A stretch of DNA of 64,000 nucleotides from Isochrysis galbana (Eukaryota; Haptophyta; Isochrysidales; Isochrysidaceae), in contig CM030942.1 in NCBI GenBank assembly GCA_018136815.1, positions 2,431,546 to 2,495,545 of the forward strand, read 5' to 3'. Every line of letters starts with the position of its first letter. Positions within the stretch are counted from its first letter, which is position 1. Positions 16,833 to 27,031 of the stretch are shown in pieces. A program made the position numbers and the translations under genes. A model generated the notes under the pieces. That model had not been told where the DNA came from. It did no database searches and saw only the letters and a program-made list of their open reading frames with translations.

Positions 16833-19496
16833 TCAACTGACCATTGCTGACTGCGGCAAAATGGTGTTCGTGGATGTGTTGAACCGACGCCGGAGCTGAA
16901 CATCGGGCTTTTCTGGGTGCATCATGTTCTCGGAAATGCGTTTCGACGGCACTGGATCGTGAACACGTGAGGTCTCTTCGCTACGACTCTGCCAGTTCGC
17001 AGCGGGCACCATGGTCGGTGGCCCAAAGGCACTGTGCTGTGGAGTCCCGATCGACTCGAGGATATGTGGGCTAGCTGACGATGAGCTGCCATTGCTGCGC
17101 ATTGAGGGGCTCCCCATCAATACGGAAGTCCTGGTGCACTTCCGGACGCTGGGGGGCAGCGGACTACCCGAATCTGAGGCAGAGTCCTCACGCCGCCTCC
17201 AGAACCTGAGCACCGAAGCGGTCGAGCCAAGAGCTGCGAGCTCCGTGATATAGTCGATGGGATGGCATTCGACGACGGCCTCCTTCTCGTTGCACTTGCA
17301 TAGAAGCCACGAGTCCCCGTTGACATAGACTTCGCGGAGCTGATCCACGGTGAGCTCCTTGATGTGCCCGACGTGGACCACCACCGTGTGCGACTGACTA
17401 CCGATGAGCGGTGTCAGGGGCCAGAGCTGGCGCGCGCATCTGTAGATTTCGGCTAGGATGACAAGGGCTTCGAGCGCAGTGTCCAGTAAGAGGGTGCGGA
17501 GTAGATGTGGCGAGTAGTACACGAGGATCGCGGGGCCGTCCGACCGTCTCGAGCGCGAGTGCTTGTAGTGCTGGTCGACCAAGCCGGTGCGCCCCATCTC
17601 CTCGCTCAACACACGCTTATCCTCAGGTCCGAGCAGGTTGTACCACGCGTGCAGCAAGGAGGTCTGCTTGTCCTTGGTCTGCGCCTGGCACATGAGGCGC
17701 ATGAGCGCGATGGCATGATCCCCTTGCGGCAGCGGTTCGCAGAAACCGGGCTGCACCTCCTCGAGCCAATATGTCTCGAGGTACGCCTCGAAGACTTGCG
17801 TCTCCGTTTCGGTTGCCAAGTCCGAGAGCACGTTGAAGGAGCGGATGAAAGACCCGACGACCCGGTGTGGAAGGGCAACCACCAATTGCTCCGAGCCCTC
17901 GAGTGGTGAAGGGCACGCGCCAGCGAGGTCAGTGAACCAGTGCACAAAGTAGAAGGAGATGATGGCAGCATCGGCCTGGCCCTCCTCCACGACTTTCTTG
18001 AAGTTGGCAAAGAGCGCCTGCGGCGGCGCTTCCGCCTGCACTAGCCATCCGTGATTGAAGCTCATCTCACTCGTTGTGAACATTACCGCGCGCTTCTGTT
18101 CGTAGGACAGGCCGTCATAGGAGGGCATTGCGCACGGGAAGTGCTGCAGAACATAGGACAGCGCGCGGTCGTGGTCGTTGATGACGTCTCCTGTTTTGTA
18201 CTCATTGAAGGGGGCATGCTCTGGCCGGACTTTCGGTAGCAGAGCCTCCGCCTTAAACACGTCATCAATTACCGTGAGAACAAGCATCGCCAGCATCATC
18301 TCTTGGCCAACCACAATGCATCCGTCCGCACTCCGCATCAACATCCGCGCGTCAATTAGCAGCTCTTGCAGACCCAGCCACTCCGTGTGCTCGTAGAAAT
18401 GCTGGCGCGTCCGCATCTGGCTGATGTGCTCGAGCTCGCCTTCAGACGGTGGCTGCCGGGGCCGCCAGTCGTCATCAACGCCAAACGACAGGCCTAGCTC
18501 TCCATCTATACCGATGCGCGCAAGCCAGTAGATGGAGAAGAGCGAGCAGATGGTGCGGCAGAATTCCTCGTCCGGCGTCAGACCTGATGAAACCTCCGAC
18601 CTGCCCGACTTGGCCGTCTCGAGCAGAACGGTGTAGAGCTGCAGCTCGGGAAATGCCAGCCGCAGATCGACGTAGAAGTCACGGAGAGTGTACCTGCGCA
18701 TGCATTGGCAAAGGGTGAGATGGATGGCGTACCAGGGAGTGGGCGACTCATTCTCGTTAGGTGCACTGGAGAATCTCAAATCACATGCGCATCATTCCGC
18801 ACTTCGAGCGCACCCTGGTTCCCGAATGCGATTGGTGGCGCGAGCGGCCGCTTCCCAGTCCGTCTTGCGATCGGAGAGAGCCAACGGGATGGACACTTCC
18901 GGTAAGCCTTCCGCGTCCGTCGTGATGCAGTGCGCCTCAGGCGCAGCTAGCAAAATGTTGCGACGGCCAAAGGAGCTCGAGTTGGAGATGATTTTCTGCC
19001 CGCGGAAGAGGACCTGGTAGATTGTGGCCTGCTCAGTCCTCGCCTCTTCGAGCTCCTCCATCAGCGCCTCCACGTGCTGCTGATGCATCATGCCCTGCCG
19101 AATCTGGCCGACACACGCAGCGAGTGCAGCGTTCATTTGCTTCCTGGCAACCCGCTCGAACTCTGCTGCAGCTGTGATGGCAAGCGCGAGCGCGAGGGCG
19201 AGCGCGAGGAAGAGAGGAAGACAGTGTAGTGCGGGAGTGGATTGCTTGTTCCCATGCCAAACGTAGAATCCCAGCGCAGCCGCGCCCAAACCGAGAAAGC
19301 AGAGTGCTGCGCGGCGGCGGGCAGAGGCCAAGGCGGACCACTGTGCAAAGAGGGGCTCCAACTCCGGGTCTGGGGCATAGGGGACGCGCGCGAGCTGCTC
19401 GAGGCGAGCAAGAGCGAGCGTGAGGGTGTTCTCCTCCTCCGGCAGCGCGCCGCCGCCAGCCGAGCCGTTTGGCTCGGCGGAGGAAGATGGGGGCAT
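16833..19496 (-). CDS. Unknown membrane protein, two exons
   Basis: Proposed CDS: exon 1 19496-18814, intron 18813-18694 (GTGCGC...GCGCAG, 120 bp), exon 2 18693-16833. The phase-2 junction restores ...IREPG-YTLRDFY..., giving 847 residues. Two membrane segments lie near the N-terminus (about 63-81 and 90-112, the second Ala/Leu-rich), followed by a helical Glu/Gln-rich segment (about 115-165). The long remainder is soluble, rich in helices and Cys/Trp, with a Ser-rich C-terminal tail. I recognise no family. The ATG at 19496 is preferred because upstream sequence in frame is Pro/Ser low complexity. A role at an internal membrane is only an inference from topology. Confidence 0.7.
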
Positions 19497-20760
19497 GAGA
19501 GCTTCGGGAGGGCGAGGGGGGAGAGGAGAGGGAGGAGAGGCGGGGAAGAGGGGAGGAAAGGGGTGGCGGCGGCCGCCGCGGGGGGGGGGAGCGAGATCGC
19601 TCGAGGATGAGGGAAGTGAGGGCGATGTAGAGGGAGGGAGCCCGTGGAGAACGCATCTCGGGCGCAGAACACGACGAGATACACACATCTTGCTTGACAG
19701 TGGCTACAGCTTTTCCTCGAGATCCTGCGGGACACCTGAGCTCCCCTGAGCTACGCATTTTTTGCTCTCGTTGTTGGTTTGAGACCGGTGGATACCAACG
19801 GCTCCGAAGCCTGAGATTCACAGAGGACCTGTTGCCGTTCCTTCTGGACTCGGGAGATGAGCGTAAAACGACGCGCCACAAGACGGCCGACTGTGGATGC
19901 GAGGGCAAGTTTCGTGGCGACTCCGACGGTTCTTGGTTCCGCTCTTCCCCTTCCCGAGTGTGCTCGCACTTCTGGTGAGGGGGGGGGGGGGGGGGAGTCC
20001 TTCCCCCTTTCCTCCCCCCCCCGCCCCCGCGCGCCCACCCGCGCTCGCCCGCGCCCGCCCGCCTTCCCCCGTTCGCCCGCAGATGCGGAGAGAGATGGGG
20101 CCGATGAGGGAGGGCGGGGAGGGGGGGCGCGGGGGGGGGGGGGGGCGGGAGAGAGGGGAGGGAAGGCGCGCGCCGGGGGGGGGGGGGGGGGGAAGGGGGG
20201 CGCTGCGGCGGGCGGCGAGGGCCCTTCCTGGCTGGGAGAGAGGGGCGAGAGGGGACACGAGGGGAGAGAGGAGAGGGGGGCATAGGGGACGAACGGCGAC
20301 GGTCGGTCGCACCGAAAGGACACCTGCGTTTCTCAAGGGGACGACGAGATCTCGTCAAGGAATGGGAAACGGAGCGTGGCAGATCAAGGGGAAGTGGGGA
20401 ACGGATGGAACTTCTCCGTCACGGAGAGAGATTCCTTCATCACGAGGGTCGTCATACAAGTGAGTGGTAAAAATAAGACGCGCGTCCACTTTTTTGGGGG
20501 GGTGAGTATGTACGTAGTTGACGGGTGTTCATTGTCGCGCGCCTTGAGTTGGGTGTGCTCGCGGCACAGCCGCGAGGTGTTGAGCGCCGCGTGCACGCGG
20601 CGCGAGGAAAATTGTCAGAGTTTTTCACAGTGCTTCACTTTGGGGGTCAAGGGAGTAGTAGGTAGCCCGGTCACTCACTATGGGGGTGCGGAGTGCGGAG
20701 GGCACCAGCTGCAATGGGCAAATGAAGGGCTAAATAAGCTCCCTATAGGTTCCGGTAGGA
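19497..20760. other. G/C-run low-complexity flank
   Basis: The upstream flank of the minus-strand gene. It has long G or C runs (for example 19979-19995, 20130-20150, 20175-20195) and strand-symmetric spurious ORFs. No gene is seen. Confidence 0.5.
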
Positions 20761-20845
20761 TGGATCAGCAAAAAAATTGGGGGGTTCTCCGGCGATTTTT
20801 TCGAAAAATACCGAATTTCAGGCCTTCGAAGACGGTGCGCGATGG

Positions 20846-20936
20846 GAAAAACAGTGGGGCGGGGTCCAAAAACAGTAAAAACAGTCTGTTTTTGGCCTTC
20901 ATAGAAAAACAGACAAAAACAGTCCCAAAACAGTAC
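20846..20936. repeat. Cluster of AAAACAGT iterations
   Basis: AAAACAGT or AAAAACAGT occurs five times in about 90 bp, plus one inverted copy (ctgttttt). It is part of an unclassified repeat. Confidence 0.5.
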
Positions 20937-20988
20937 CGGGGGGGGGGCTCTCTAACGAATTCTTGCCGGGCGAGGGCGCTCGGTCGGG

Positions 20989-20990
<2 letters not shown>

Positions 20991-21025
<35 letters not shown>

Positions 21026-21235
21026 GCTCTCACTCTCCCTTCTCCCTCTCTCGCTCCCCCCCCTCGCGCTCTCTCCCCCTCGCTCTCGCTCTCTCCTTCG
21101 CGCTCCTTCGCCCTCCCCCGCTCTCCCTTGCTCGCCCTCTCGCTCCCCCCACCTCCCGCTCTCTCTCGCTGCCTCTTTCTCGCTGCCTCGCTGCCTCGCT
21201 CTCTTGCTCTCGCTCCTGCGCTCTTGCTCCCGCGC
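20991..21235. repeat. CT-rich microsatellite
   Basis: A perfect CT dinucleotide array (20995-21020) grades into CTCGCTCT-type repeats. Open frames across it in all phases are artefacts. Confidence 0.7.
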
Positions 21236-21345
21236 TAGGGACAGGCCAGAGTTTCGTTTGAGACCTGCCCAAATTTCGTTCGATATTTCGCCAATATTTC
21301 GCGTTTCCCCACCCAAATTTCGAAGATATTTCGCGGCGAACTTGT
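21236..21345. repeat. ATTTCG-rich repeat segment
   Basis: It starts agggacaggccag and continues with six ATTTCG motifs. A related segment in inverse orientation is at about 22055-22160. Family unknown. Confidence 0.4.
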
Positions 21346-21910
21346 CGTGGACTTGCGCTCACGCGTACACGTGTACTCGTGTACTGTGTACTGTTACTAC
21401 GGCCTACAGCCTACACCGATCGACGATACACGATACGCTATATTTAGTGTTTAACTATTAATTAATGCGAAGTGTTAGTGTTAGTGTTAGGTTATTTAAG
21501 TATTAAGATGTGAGATATCTATTACCTATTATCACTACATACATTACACATTACTCTGATTCAGTAATTTATAATTTGTAATTGTGGTTGAGCGCTCTGA
21601 TAAACAAACCACAAGCCACGAGTCAGTCAGAGTCAGACCTCACTTGTCATCATTTACGTATCACGTTGGTTGTACCAGAGCATCAATGCGCACGCTGGAG
21701 CTGATCGGACAACGAATTCATTTGCACGTCTCCTTACAGCATGCACTCTAATACCGAAAACACGCGCTCACACGACGCGGAAGTAAGGTGACAAAGCAAA
21801 AGAAATACGGGCGGCTCGCGACCAAGCTGGAAGCTTAGAGTGGTTTGCCCTTTGCCCTCCACCAGCCACCAACTCCAACTCATGATGGAGGATACGTGAA
21901 AAGCCGCGGT
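21346..21910. other. Intergenic, no gene seen
   Basis: A lower G+C stretch with a short TTAGTG triplication near 21475. I see no coding or RNA gene. Confidence 0.5.
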
Positions 21911-22049
21911 TTTGCCGCGCGTCGCGCGTCACGCGTCACGCGTTGGGAATTTCGCGCCAGTCGTCATTCCCGACCCCCCCCCCAAAAGTAGTACTACTAT
22001 ATTTATTGCCCATTCACCCCCGCCCCCCCTTGGTATTGTGTCCATGTCC

Positions 22050-22486
22050 CTTAGACGGCCCAAATTTCGCGAAATTTCGAACGAAATCGACGCTCGGAAA
22101 ATGAGCCCAAGTTTCGAAAAAAATTTCCGAAATCCTGGCCCGTCCCTATCCCGCGCTCGCTCTCCCCTCTCTCGCTTTCCCCTCTCTCGCTTTCCCCTCT
22201 CTCGCTCGCTCGCCCTCCCTCTCTCTCTCTCCCCCCCCCCCCCCATCCCCCTCGCTCTCACTCCTTCACTCTTTCTTACTCGCTCGCTCTCTATCTCGCT
22301 CGCTCGCTCGCTTTCGCTCGCTCGCTCTCCCTCCGTCCCTCCGTCCCTCCTTCTGTCTCTGTCTCTCCTCGCGTTCCGTCTCTCCCTCGCGCGCGTGCGC
22401 TCTCTCTTTCTCTCGCTCGCTCTCTCTCCACGTCCCCGCCCGCGCGCATCGCGCCATAGTCGGCCGTGTGTGCGACCGGGCGCGCT
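22050..22486. repeat. CGAAATTTCG segment and CT/CTCG low complexity
   Basis: Palindromic CGAAATTTCG-like words at 22060-22130 precede a long CT/CTCG/CCCT low-complexity tract up to about 22480. No gene. Confidence 0.5.
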
Positions 22487-23629
22487 ACCGGAGAATGTTT
22501 TGGACGAATCTTCCTGCCGTCGGCCGAGGAGAGGCGGACGGAGAGAGAGAGAGAGAGAGTCTCGCAGAGCGACTGCAGAACGAGAAGTCGAAGTCATGCC
22601 GGTTTATTACCTTAAACGAGCCAACAATTATAGTAACAACAAAAACAAAATTCGAATCGCAAATTTCGAGACCAAAATCTGCGAACCTGGACTTGAGACC
22701 ATGGGGAATCCGAATCTGTGTGTCTTGTGCATCAGTGGCAACACGGGGAACTGTTCAATTGTAAAAAAACCTTCTAATATTCTTACCGCACTCGCGGCGA
22801 ATGAATGGAACCACTACCCACTACAAGTAGCACGTAGCATACTCTCTACACCCCCATTCCCCGGCCCTTCTCCCTCCGCCATCAGGCGGCTTCCCCCGTA
22901 CACTACTAGGCGGGTTGGGGTGGAGGGCTTAGATATGGTCCGGTGGCCCGCGCCCCCCCCCGGTGATCTTTCCCCCCCTTCCTCCTGTGTCTCCGAGTGG
23001 GCGGCCGACTCTGTCTCGTCGTCTCGTCGCTTATCCTGTAAACAGGCGCGAGACTTACCGATTTTCCGGTGGGCGGAGCTCTCGCTCGCGCCCACCCCCT
23101 TCTCCGCGCTCTCTCACCCCTCTCCTGCGGCACGCGCGATGGCGCGCCTGCGGCAGGCCTCCAGCTGCCCTCTGGCGGCCCCTGGAGGCTCCTGGAGGCC
23201 AGCTCAGGGGGCAGAGGAGGCTGGGGCTGGGCCCTGGCCTCCCCTGCCTCTCCCTCGCTGGCGCTCCCGAGCCTCTGGGGCCCCCACGCTGCACCTGTCT
23301 GCCTGTCGACCAGGGGGGGAGGGGGGGTTGGAGCATTGGGCTGGTCACGAGGGGCCAGGATGGGCGAATGGGGCGAGCCTGTGGGGAAGGAAGTGGGTCA
23401 GTAGGGCAGTGGCCTCCTGGCAAGCCATCAGGCATGCCAGGAGGATGGGTGGTTCCTCCCCCATGGCAGGGGAGGAGTGGAGAGAGGGGGGGGCTCGTGC
23501 CCCCCCATGGGTCAACCAAGTATAAACTTAGTTGGGGAACTGTTCAATTGTAATTGTGAGCGCGTACCTTACACGAATATTCATGCCTACAGTGTAGCCT
23601 ACAGCCTTCAGATGGGCAGGAATACAACA
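22487..23629 (-). mobile_element. Gypsy LTR fragment split by a SINE-like insertion
   Basis: On the minus strand the LTR start TGTTGTATTCC lies at 23629. LTR sequence runs to 23534, is interrupted, and resumes at 22763-22487. The sequence beyond 23629 is not the gypsy polypurine tract, so this is the true outer (5') LTR end and confirms where the LTR begins. The far part of the LTR is missing. Confidence 0.75.
22764..23533 (-). mobile_element. SINE-like non-autonomous retroposon (copy 1)
   Basis: A 770-bp G+C-rich insertion in the gypsy LTR. It has a perfect 19-bp target duplication, ggggaactgttcaattgta, at 22745-22763 and 23534-23552. Read on the minus strand it begins AACTAAGTTTATACTTGG and ends ...ATATTAGAAGG plus seven T. 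It has no coding capacity. The 3' end resembles that of the LINE at 14040-14060, suggesting mobilisation by LINE proteins. Related copies are at 60080-60828 and 58279-58458. I see no clear tRNA-type A/B boxes. Confidence 0.75.
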
Positions 23630-23654
23630 GGGAGACTGTGGCTTCTCCTTGGTT

Positions 23655-23720
23655 CTATAGGTGTGGAGAGAGGGGGGGGCTCGTGCCCCCCCATGGGTCA
23701 ACCAAGTATAAACTTAGTTC
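23655..23720 (-). repeat. Second copy of the SINE 5' end
   Basis: A stretch of about 60 bp ending ccaagtataaacttagtt repeats the sequence at 23474-23533. It is a truncated neighbour or a local duplication. Confidence 0.6.
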
Positions 23721-24323
23721 TCATTTGTCCATTACAGATGGTGCCCTCAGCACCCCCCTAGTGAGTGGCCGGATTACACTTTTCTTGGGCCTAATGGCCT
23801 CATAGAAGGCCTTTGTGCGGGCCCTTGCGGGGTGTGCCCGTTGACTTTGTTTAGCGGCAACGCGCAACGCCAGCACATCTCGGTGATGCACACAAGGGGA
23901 GCTCTGAAATTCAGCAAGTGAAATGGTGTGTGGTGTCACTTGAACCATTTCTGTGAACTCTCACTGAGTCGAGTGCACATGCCCGCATGGAGCTTAGAGC
24001 CTGATCCCTTCAGCATCAAGGGATGTGCGCATGGGTGTCATGGGTGCATCGCACGGCCAGCGCAAGAAATCCGCAAAGAACACGTCGCATGAGAGCCTAT
24101 TGCTCGTACATATACTGGCCTCCGTTCCTAGAAGGTGCAATGTGTGCAGCGTGAATAGCCGTAGAGGTCTCGTCGAGGGATAGTCAGGACAAGATTCCCT
24201 TTCCTCTTTGCTTCCGAGCGCGTGGCCAACTCCGTCTTCCTCTTGGCTTCCGAGCGCGTGGCCAACCCGTCTTCCCTGCTCTCGATGTCGGCCTGGGGCG
24301 CTCGGTTGGGAACGAACAAGGCA
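23721..24323. other. Intergenic, no gene seen
   Basis: The 3' flank of THOC6. A 30-bp direct repeat (ctcttg/tgcttccgagcgcgtggccaac) sits at about 24208-24268. Nothing else was recognised. Confidence 0.5.
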
Positions 24324-25523
24324 TCACAGCATCAGGGTGTAAGCACGGTGGCTAGTGTCCATGAAGATGTCCACACCATCCGCGCTTCCTCCTGCGGCAA
24401 CCACCACACCACGGCCTTCGAAGCGGCGAGCGGAAAGAGCATAGACCGACGGACTACTACACAGAGCACGTGTGTGCAGTTCCCCGGTCAACGACCAATT
24501 GTACCTATGCGGTGGATGCGAGAAAGGAGTCAGCGGCGGAGGCCCAACAACTTCTGTCGGGCAAGAGAACGCCAAAAATCGGAACGATGTGGCAGCACGT
24601 TGTGGCGGCATGGTCTGGCCGATGGATTGCGTCTTTCAGATTGGGCTTAGCCAGCCTTACATGTTTGATTCTGCGCCCGCCGTGACAAGGTCAGAGATTG
24701 AGCCCGGGAGAAAGCACACGGCCTGCGGTGACGCAGCTGTTGGAAGGCATGCAATGCACGCCAATGTGCTTAGCTCAAATGTGCAAAGGAATCCACCACC
24801 CCAACCAGCTACCAGCCAGTTCTCCGATTCATCGACAGCTAGGCACCCGCACCACCCATAGGACACCAGGGCTGCCCCAAGCTCTGATCCAGCGGCTGCA
24901 ACACCAGAGCTAGACGTGTGCGACACGCCCCTGCTGCTCCCATCTGCCAACAGGGTTGCGGTGCTCTTGCCGCTTCGCACATCCCACAATCGTACCGTCC
25001 CGTCCTCTGAGCCTGTCACAATCTGCTTGCGCTGAAGGCGGCCAGAGATGCAATGCAGCTGATCCGAGTGGCCACTGAATGTGGTGACGCATTTCTGCGT
25101 GCCCAAGTCCCATGCATACGCATTGCCATCTCCTGCAGCAGAGTAGAGTACGTTGCTGGATGGGTCATGCACAAGTCCCGAAGTTTCCGAGAGCGGGCCG
25201 AGCCCGCCCCGCCTCAGCGATCGGCGCGGGTTCTGGAGCTCGAAGAGCGGCGGCGGCGGCTCCGACGCGGCGCCGAGCAGCGCTTTCCAACTCCAGCCGC
25301 GGATCTCCTCGTCAGAGCCAGTGAGCAGAAGGGTCCCTTCATGTGCGGGCACAAAGACAAGGCTGTAGATCGCGGAGCGATGGAGACGGAGGCAGCAGTG
25401 CTTCTCGGGCATCTGCTCCATCGAAGCGGACGTCAGATCCCACACGTGCAGCTCGCCCGATCCCGTCCCGCATGCCAGACGGCCACCCTCGGGAGAGAAG
25501 GCACTCGCGAAGACGGTTCTCAT
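24324..25523 (-). CDS. THOC6: THO complex subunit 6 (WD40 protein)
   Basis: CDS: exon 1 25523-24661, intron 24660-24505 (GTAAGG...GCATAG, 156 bp), exon 2 24504-24324; 347 residues. THOC6 is a WD40 subunit of the THO/TREX complex that couples transcription to mRNA export in the nucleus. The start MRTVFASAFSPEG matches the family start. Typical THOC6 segments follow: IYSLVF, EEIRGWSW, SGHSDQLHC, TGSEDGTVRLWD. Exon 2 supplies YNWSLTGELHTRA and the terminal VDIF..S.RAY, which align with the family C-terminus and so support the intron. A large DNA-damage or plant DWA1-type WD40 protein is the only close alternative, and DWA1 is itself the plant THO6 relative. Confidence 0.88.
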
Positions 25524-25815
25524 CGTGCGCCGCGCCGCAGACGCACCGTCGCCCAACCCGATTTTAACCCTAGTGTGTGCCAAGGGTGGTACAGGTAGAG
25601 GCTAGAGCTTCTCATTCAACAACGTTCTTTATAAACCACTATAAAACAGAGCTGGAAGCTGTTAAGGGGCTCATAGAGGCATCAGGGGCATGGTCCACAC
25701 ACACCCTACGCCGAGCAAAAGAGAAATTGCCAATTCTTGACCACCCGCAAGAGCAAGAGTCGTGCTCGAATCGCACGCACACGCCTCACTGCAGCGAGCT
25801 CCTCTCCCAGCACAC

Positions 25816-26268
25816 TCACTCCGAGACATCGGGGACACCGGACTCCACCTCTTCCGCGGCCTCTTGTGTGTGCTGAGCGTTGGAGCCCGCCTCACATTCA
25901 TAGATACTGCCCCTGCGAGCCGCCACACACTTCCTATTCCTAACCTTGCACAACCCGCGCTTCGGTCCACACTTCGGACAACGCTTCCATGCCGACCATG
26001 GGCACGGGACAACGCCGCAGTTGCACGCGAACTCACACGTCGAAAATGCGGCCGCGCGAGCCCGGGCGCGCTCTGTATCGTCGTGAGCACGTTCCACTCT
26101 GGCCTTCTTCTTCTGTTGCACCAAGGCCGCAGCCTCCAGCTCTTCCTTATCCCTCTTCTCCTTCTCAGCCTGCAAGTCGCGCTTAGTGACAGAGCCCGAT
26201 AGCTTGAAGAGACGTGCGCGCTTCCGCGGCCCGACAGCATCTCCTGCACCTGAGAGTAGTGATCCCAC
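25816..26268 (-). CDS. Cys-rich hypothetical protein, 5' end uncertain
   Basis: About 150 codons without a clear ATG (the frame starts at GTG 26268), so a 5' exon is probably missing from this model. A basic patch (GPRKRARLF) and a charged Glu/Lys helix precede a compact Cys-rich stretch (FACNCG ... KRCPKCGPKRG ... C ... C) resembling a zinc-binding module. An acidic tail ends at TGA 25816-25818. It lies on the THOC6 strand, about 290 bp upstream of it. A nuclear or nucleic-acid role is a guess from the basic patch. Family unknown. Confidence 0.5.
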   Translation of the reverse strand: MGSLLSGAGDAVGPRKRARLFKLSGSVTKRDLQAEKEKRDKEELEAAALVQQKKKARVERAHDDTERARARAAAFSTCEFACNCGVVPCPWSAWKRCPKCGPKRGLCKVRNRKCVAARRGSIYECEAGSNAQHTQEAAEEVESGVPDVSE

Positions 26269-26315
26269 GCAGCCTTGTCGCTGGAAGGGTCGCGGGATAG
26301 CGCCTGACGCACCAT

Positions 26316-27031
26316 ACCCTCAGTGGCTAGAGGGAACTTGCAAGAGCGTATCGCTCGGCACTCGCAACGTCATTATAGGGCGTAAAATCTGGCACACAAC
26401 ACACAACCAGCGGGATTGTAATGTGCGCTGCAACTACGCTTGGTGCCCAGTCTCCTGTGGGTAATGTGTTTGAAATGCAGATGTTTGTCTGTGTGTTTTA
26501 GTAGAGGCAGGGTGTATAAGTATAAGTGTAAGCTGGCCTCGTGCTTCCACTCTTCATGGGTTAGGTGTTAGGTTGATTTTTCGGGCTAGGCCCAGGTATA
26601 GAAAGATGCAGTTTTTGTTACCCAAATATGCAGAGAAAATATGTAAAAAATATGCAGCGCGTCACCCAAATATGCAAAAAATATGCAATACATATTTTAT
26701 ATGTGTAGGCAAGTAAGTTTATGGGTTTCCAAAAGTTTTCCCTTCGCACTGCATAGGAGTACTGGTAGGAGTACAACTTTTTGAATACATCTACTTGAAA
26801 CAGATGAACTTCCTTGCTTCCGTCCGTCCTATTTGGCGACCGACCGACTGGCCGACGCACTATAGCACAGAAGCCAACAGCCAAGCAGCCCGGAGAAGTC
26901 TCAGACGGGCTCTGCCCTTTCTGAACGCTATAAGGACATCGCGACATCACCCTCGCTGAAGCGCGCGTCTGACTCACTCGCTCGACTGCTTGGTGATTCT
27001 TTCTCAAACATGCGCCTGGAGGTCCCTAGAG
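26316..27031. other. Intergenic, A+T-rich patch
   Basis: At 26618-26700 words like AAATATGCA recur (four or five times) in an A+T-rich island. No gene is seen. Confidence 0.5.

Noticed and set aside
19033-20358. Long Pro/Arg-rich minus-strand frame and its plus-strand counterparts
   Set aside because: All six frames stay open over G/C runs; the composition is low complexity and no real gene has this pattern.
21470-21490. TTAGTG triplets as possible telomere repeats
   Set aside because: Only three units and not TTAGGG; the position is internal.
23140-23530. Open frames over the SINE-like G+C-rich segment (both strands)
   Set aside because: Copies 1 and 3 do not share a frame, and there is no protein-like conservation between them.
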